Source: Palaemon carinicauda (taxonomy: Eukaryota > Arthropoda > Malacostraca > Decapoda > Palaemonidae). From it: a stretch of DNA of 64,000 nucleotides. The DNA is taken from contig NC_090739.1 of the NCBI RefSeq assembly GCF_036898095.1, positions 69,161,674-69,225,673 on the forward strand. Direction: 5' to 3'. Below the pieces are notes generated by a model. The model had not been told where the DNA came from. It saw nothing but the letters and a program-made list of their open reading frames with translations, and made no database searches. Within the stretch, counting starts at the first letter, position 1; every line of letters starts with the position of its first letter. Below are positions 59,098 to 64,000 of the stretch, piece by piece. The position numbers and the translations under genes were made by a program.

Positions 59098-59862
59098 CTA
59101 CCTCTTCTAAAACCACCCAGTACTTCTAAGATTGCATTCTCTGTTTTATCCTTAATCCTATAAATCAGTACTCTACCATACACTTTTCCAACTACACTAA
59201 GCAAACTAATACCCCTTGAATTACAACACTCATACACATCTACCTTACCCTTATATAGTGGTACAATACACGCACAAACCCAATTCACTGGTACCATTGA
59301 CAACACAAAACACATATTAAACAATCTCACCAACCATTCAAGTACAGTCACACCCCCTTCCTTCAACATCTCAGCTCTCACACAATCCATACCAGATGCT
59401 TTTCCTACTCTCGTTTCATCTAGTGCTCTCCTCACTTCCTCTCTTAATCTCTCTCCCATTCTCGTCTCCCATCACCGGCACCTCAGCAGCTGCAACAACA
59501 ATTATATCTGCCTCCCCATTATCCCCAACATTCAGCAAACTTTCAAAATATTCCGCCCATCTTTTCCTTGCCTCCTCTCCTTTTAACAACCTTCCATTTC
59601 TATCTTTCACTGTCTCTTCAATTCTTGAACCAGCTTAACTTACTCTCTTCACTTCTTTCCAAAACTTCTTATTCTCTTCATATGAATGACCCAATTCCTG
59701 ATCCCACCTCAGGTCAGCTGCCCTTTTTGTCTCATTTACCTTGCGCTTTACTTCCACATTTTTCTCTCTATATCTTTCATACTTCTCTACACTATTACTC
59801 TGCAGCCATCCTTCAAAAACCCTCTTTTTCTCTTCCACTTTACCTTCACTCCATTCCACCAT
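59098..59862 (-). pseudogene. Non-LTR linker and start of RT
   Basis: Contains RNGRLLKGEEARKRWAEYFE, then after a frameshift GKASGMDCVRAEMLKEGG, VPVNWVCACIVPLYKGK, CNSRGISLLSVVGKVYGRVL and GGFRRG, the RT fingers region. It stops at the gypsy insertion point. A TAA near 59635 and frameshifts between the segments show decay. Confidence 0.85.
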
Positions 59863-59933
59863 TCACTGCCCTTCCTCATGCTGCCTCCAACAAACTTCCT
59901 GCCACACACATCACTTGCAATCCCAACAAAATT

Positions 59934-60568
59934 TTATTGTACTAACTTCCACTCCTCCTCTAAATTACCAGTTTCTCTTACTTTCACTGCGTCATATACC
60001 ATTTTCAGCCTTTCTTGATAAATACTTTTTACCCCCGGTTTTATTAGCTCTTCAACCTTCACTAGCTCCCTTTTACACCCACCTACTCTATTCCCCCACT
60101 CTTTTGCTACAACTAATTTTCCTTCCACCAAATAATGATCAGACATATCGTTAGCCATACCCCTAAACACGTGCACGTCTTTCAATCTTCCAAACATTCT
60201 TTTAGTTATCAACACATAATCCATTAACGCCCTTTCTTCCACTCTTCCATTTGCCACTCTTACCCATGTATACTTGTTTTTATCTTTCTTTTTGAAAAAA
60301 CTAGAAATTATCACCATCTCTTGCTCAACACACATATCTACCAGTCTCTCACCACTCTCATTTTCACCTTGTACGACATACTTCCCAATGACACCTTCTA
60401 CCTCTCCAGCGCCCACTCTAGCATTTAAGTCACCCATGACAACTACATAATTCCTTCTACCCAGTCCTTTTATACACCTAGTTAATTCATTCCAGAACTC
60501 ATTCCGCTCTTCTTCACTTTTCTCACAACCTGGCCCATATGCACTGATAAAAGCCCAAGATTCCCTAC

Positions 60569-60572
<4 letters not shown>
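59934..60572 (-). pseudogene. Non-LTR apurinic-type endonuclease domain, 5' truncated
   Basis: Reads GRESWAFISAYGPGCEKSEE, NYVVVMGDLNARVGAGE, YTWVRVANGRVEERALMDYV and the C-terminal ANDMSDHYLVEGKLVV. GDLNARVG and SDHYLV are the catalytic motifs of exonuclease/endonuclease/phosphatase domains that nick the target for primed reverse transcription. The N-terminal Asn/Glu motifs are missing because the copy is cut at the (TA)n array. Confidence 0.88.

Positions 60573-60650
<78 letters not shown>
60570..60650. repeat. (TA)n microsatellite at the 5' truncation of the non-LTR element
   Basis: About 80 bases of TA abutting the first endonuclease codons on the minus strand. Confidence 0.97.
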
Positions 60651-60653
<3 letters not shown>

Positions 60654-62079
60654 ATAGATAGATATAAATGTATATATACAAAAAAGAATAATATTTAGAT
60701 GTCACCTATATTTATTCAGAGTAACATTACAAAATAGAAGCTTGGTAAATTTCAAAAGGTATCCACATATTTTATGTGTAACTATGTGTGTGACTTTTAT
60801 TTACATTGATTACCATACTATAGCCACCACCCATCCGTCCCTCTTCAAGATGGCGGAGGTCTTCATGCATGCGCTACCATTGCCCGATGAGAGTCTCACG
60901 GCATCTAGTGGTAGGATATCTGTGGGCCCCACACATGTCCTTCTACATGTGTCTGTTTATGATCTTTCTAGGCCAGTCTATAACCACAAATTTTCTTAGC
61001 TCGTTGATCCATTATGTTCTCTTCCTTACCCTGCTTCCTTTTTAATCTCTAGTTACCCATTCTGTTATTTTTAATGTCTATCTATTATCTGTCATTCTCA
61101 TTATAAGTTCTGTCCATGTCTATTTCTATTTCTGACGTGTTATTAGAATATTCTCTACTTTAAGTAAATGTATGTAAACTCGTTTAGGTATGCTATATGA
61201 CACACACGAGGAATCTTTGTTTCCACGTGGTTAGAACGTGCATGATAATTCTTGAATTAGATTTACTCTTTTTTTTATCATCACGAGAGGTATGTGGGTG
61301 GAGTTACCTGAGAGAGGGTTGCCTTGCAAGGAAGGTTAGTACCCCTTTTCCAGTTTACTATGTTGGCAACCTTACAAAGTTAGACCATGCCCCCACACTA
61401 CGAGAATGATCTATTAGAAAATTCTAGAAGTATTAAGTCAATACATATAGCACCTAGGAATGCATAAGCAACAGTGTAGTGTGATAATGTAAGTACTTTA
61501 ACGTAGATTTTGTAACTGGCCCTGTGAGATTTAGGTTAAAGTGAAAAATATTAAAAGGTTTTGCTTAACTGGTCTGTACCTTGTGAATCAAAAGACGTAA
61601 GTGTAACAGTTACATATATGTAAATTTCATTCAGTGTTTAATCATTAATGTTAAAGTGTTAACTCTTCATTATTTATCAAAATTAGATATTCTTATAAAT
61701 TAATTCCAGTGAAACAATTGATTGTATAATTTTCATAGAGTAACATTTTCTTGTCTTAGTCTAGGGTTTAGTTCAGATTTAATATTTAGAGTGATTTTTT
61801 TTGGTGATATTTTTGTTAGATTTATTGTTAAGTTTTTATAGATTATATTTATTTTTTGTAAAGTCTGTATTATTTTGATCAATATTTTCTGTCAGTGCTT
61901 TGTTCGTAATCCCTGACTAAGAACTGAAGTAAGAGGTTGGTTAAGAATAGCTCTTATAATCACCCAGTTTTGTTTTGAGTGTTATGTAAGAGACCTTTGT
62001 ATATTCAGTGTTTATATAAATTGCCGTCTGGGAGTTGCGTATGTTCTCAGAGCTCGGGATTTTGTGTAATTCACCAGCC

Positions 62080-62082
<3 letters not shown>
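60651..62082. other. Non-coding stretch with one unassigned small frame
   Basis: An ATG in an AAGATGGCGG context at 60850 opens 49 codons (MAEVFMHALPLP... to NHKFS) on the + strand. I recognise no family and see no codon-level support; it could be a first exon, a retroelement leader or chance. The rest is AT-rich without recognised features. Confidence 0.35.

Positions 62083-62149
<67 letters not shown>
62083..62149. repeat. (TA)n microsatellite
   Basis: About 66 bases of TA. Confidence 0.97.
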
Positions 62150-62151
<2 letters not shown>

Positions 62152-63166
62152 GTATACCTATACTTTAGAAACGTGGTCAGCTACTTGTTTTACCAAAAGA
62201 AATGAGCAAAATATTTTTAAGATATTCAATTTTACAATCTAATAGGACATTAATGATATCTAAAAGAATCAATATCTTTGTATAAATATATTTGTTTCGT
62301 AACTGGACTGCATACCACGCTATTTATTAGGGGTTATGCTTTTGGCGGAGCTGAAATGAGGAGCCATTAAAATTTAGCGATGGTTAACTATCCATACCGC
62401 TAGTTAGCGGGGATAGAGGGGGAGGGGGGGGGGTAGCTTGCTACCACTCCCATTCACACACCTGTGATTTAGCCACTTTACTTTTGGTTCGGATGGAGAG
62501 CGGTTGTTTATGCTCTTCCTCGGTGCCTATTCTGGACTGCCATTAATTTTTGTCTTTTAACTTACTTTTCTTATAAATATATATATACATATGAAAACAT
62601 TCTTAATGTTTATGTATATATATGTGTATAGATATGTGACAAGTTTCCTTTTCAGTGTTTGTGCTGTGCGTGCGATACATATACGACAACGACACTTACG
62701 TACATTAGCACCGGAACAAGTCCAACACAGTTTCACTTCGTGGGGAACGACCTCTCCCTCTCTGGTCCATCGGTCTTCCCGTCGGCATATAAATGTTGAC
62801 TCGGCCGCCACAAGGGAATTACCTGAACCCTCTTCATTCAACTATTGTCTTCACCTTTTCCCTTTTCCTACTGGAAACATGGATTACTGAGCGAAGGGAA
62901 TGTGGCCTCTCAGAGATTGACTACAGTCTTTCTCTTCTCAAGGTCGTTCACCTTTCAACAACAGTGTACTAATGAGAAGAGCACCTTTCCCGTTCGCGGA
63001 TTAGGTTGCGCTTCCGATTGTTTATCTCAATTATTTTTAGCGAAATTATAATTGTAATTTTAACTTTTCAGCTTTTCTCTGTGGGGAACACTTTCCTTCG
63101 GAGGATCAGTGGTTCTTGTGGAGGATTTATTTTTGTTTTATTTTAATTTTTGTTTTTTGCCAAATC

Positions 63167-63168
<2 letters not shown>
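62150..63168. other. Non-coding stretch with a CpG-containing block
   Basis: A G-rich run lies near 62410-62434. From about 62640 to 63010 the DNA is GC-richer, preceded by an acceptor-like CCTTTTCAG at 62648-62656, so it could be an exon or promoter of an unseen gene. The frames on either strand show no family resemblance. Confidence 0.35.

Positions 63169-63229
<61 letters not shown>
63169..63229. repeat. (GA)n microsatellite
   Basis: About 60 bases of GA. Confidence 0.97.
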
Positions 63230-63232
<3 letters not shown>

Positions 63233-64000
63233 GTTAGCGAATGATCGTTTGTGGTGAGAAAGACTGTTGGTACAAATGAGATTGTTTGTTTATGTTTTAG
63301 TTAGGTTACGACAGTGGTGAATGTCTTGGGTGAATGCTTATTTTGATTGGACTGCTGCTCGATTCAGTTGTTTGAATGCTGGATTTTACCTTATTTAATC
63401 ATTTTTCGACCAGCGTGGAAGTTATTATATATTTTAACAGTAAGTACAGTTTTGTTTATCTTTGCTTGTCGTGATTGTGAATGATAGGAACAATTTATTA
63501 TTTATCTTTGATTATAGTGCGATAGTTAAGTTAGTTAGGAGTGTTCGTAAGTGTTTTTCTTTTTTATTTTGGCAGGCCGTGATTCCTCCTTTGGAGAGAC
63601 CGAATTGTTAGAAAGTGTATTTATTGTTGATGACCTGGCCTGTATTACGATTTTGTTTGGACTGCTTTTGGATTGCTGAACCGATGATGACCTGGCCTTT
63701 GTATTTGGATTGTTGATGATGATGATGATAATGATGATGATGGGGATGATGACTAACAATCAAGTCAGCGTGGCAGTTGTGGCAAATTGCCACACAGTGT
63801 AATCTGTTGACAACAAAGCTGTGATTGTGGTAGTTGCCGTAAAAGACAGTCGGCTTTGTGTTGGTGTCCATAAAATATTTATACAAGATAATTCATATAT
63901 ATATTTATTTTTGGTGTTGGTGTGCGGTGTAATTTAAGTTTGTTAGGTTTTTTTTTTCGTTTATTTGAATGGTGTTACGTTTTGATATTTAATATTTTTT
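63230..64000. other. Non-coding stretch with a (GAT)n array
   Basis: A (GAT)n array with one AAT unit lies at about 63713-63740. No gene recognised. Confidence 0.5.

Larger units (their letters stand above)
53372..60572 (-). mobile_element. Non-LTR retrotransposon (RTE- or CR1-like), 5' truncated and split by a gypsy element
   Basis: Read on the minus strand. Endonuclease 60572-59934, linker and RT start 59862-59085, interruption by a Ty3/gypsy element at 54776-59097, then RT palm and C-terminus from 54775 to about 53600, a short 3' untranslated region and a (TA)n tail. The 5' end is cut off within a (TA)n array at 60570-60650. Single-base stops (for example at 54441, 53823 and in the DL-KAYDRV motif near 54698) make it inactive. 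Clade is uncertain: the endonuclease and RT text look RTE-like. Confidence 0.85.

Noticed and set aside
59396..60154. Plus-strand frames of 80-137 codons over the non-LTR element
   Set aside because: They are antisense shadows of the endonuclease and RT frames, which carry the recognised motifs.
62557..62890. Overlapping 94- and 99-codon frames on opposite strands
   Set aside because: I could not link either to a family. A Cys-rich run on the minus strand (CWTCSGANVRKCRCRIC) is suggestive but unsupported.

Overview
The window looks like a piece of a decapod crustacean nuclear genome. The evidence is AT-rich DNA with very many long (TA)n and (CT)n microsatellites, a spliced animal signalling gene with long introns, and a mixture of DIRS-like, Ty3/gypsy, Penelope-like, non-LTR and pogo/Tigger-like elements. 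The decapod call rests on this texture and on dispersed repeats I recall from decapod sequences; no species can be named.

One host gene can be supported. A Nck/dreadlocks-type SH3-SH3-SH2 adaptor runs on the + strand from about 12.4 to 33.8 kb. Six coding exons with matching phases join into a 360-residue protein. Its first exon encodes only six residues and lies just before the point where the family's first SH3 domain would be joined, so the model reads as a short isoform with its own promoter. The first 12 kb hold microsatellites, SINE-like repeats and GC-rich patches but no recognised coding exon. A long AT-rich 3' region with several AATAAA signals follows the stop codon.

The adaptor's introns are loaded with structure. 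Intron 3 (15461-17251) contains a giant near-perfect palindrome of about 1.4 kb. Intron 4 (17429-32046) contains a gag fragment of a diverged DIRS-like element, a jockey-like RT tail, a second palindrome and a whole but decayed DIRS-like retrotransposon (24554-30911).

Downstream, 39-43 kb holds a pogo/Tigger-like deletion derivative and unassigned AT-rich DNA. A second DIRS-like retrotransposon (43079-49594, minus strand) is nearly intact, with gag, RT/RNase H and tyrosine recombinase. Both DIRS copies show inverted terminal repeats and an internal complementary region that joins the complements of the two element ends, the signature of this class.

From 50 to 61 kb the DNA is a retroelement graveyard. 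It has a fold-back-like pair of palindromic tandem arrays, a dispersed repeat also present at 9.7 kb, a Penelope-like GIY-YIG remnant, and a non-LTR element (minus strand, 53.3-60.6 kb) split by a Ty3/gypsy element whose 3' end is inverted relative to its body. Several of these elements end directly in (TA)n arrays. The last 3.4 kb has no recognised gene.
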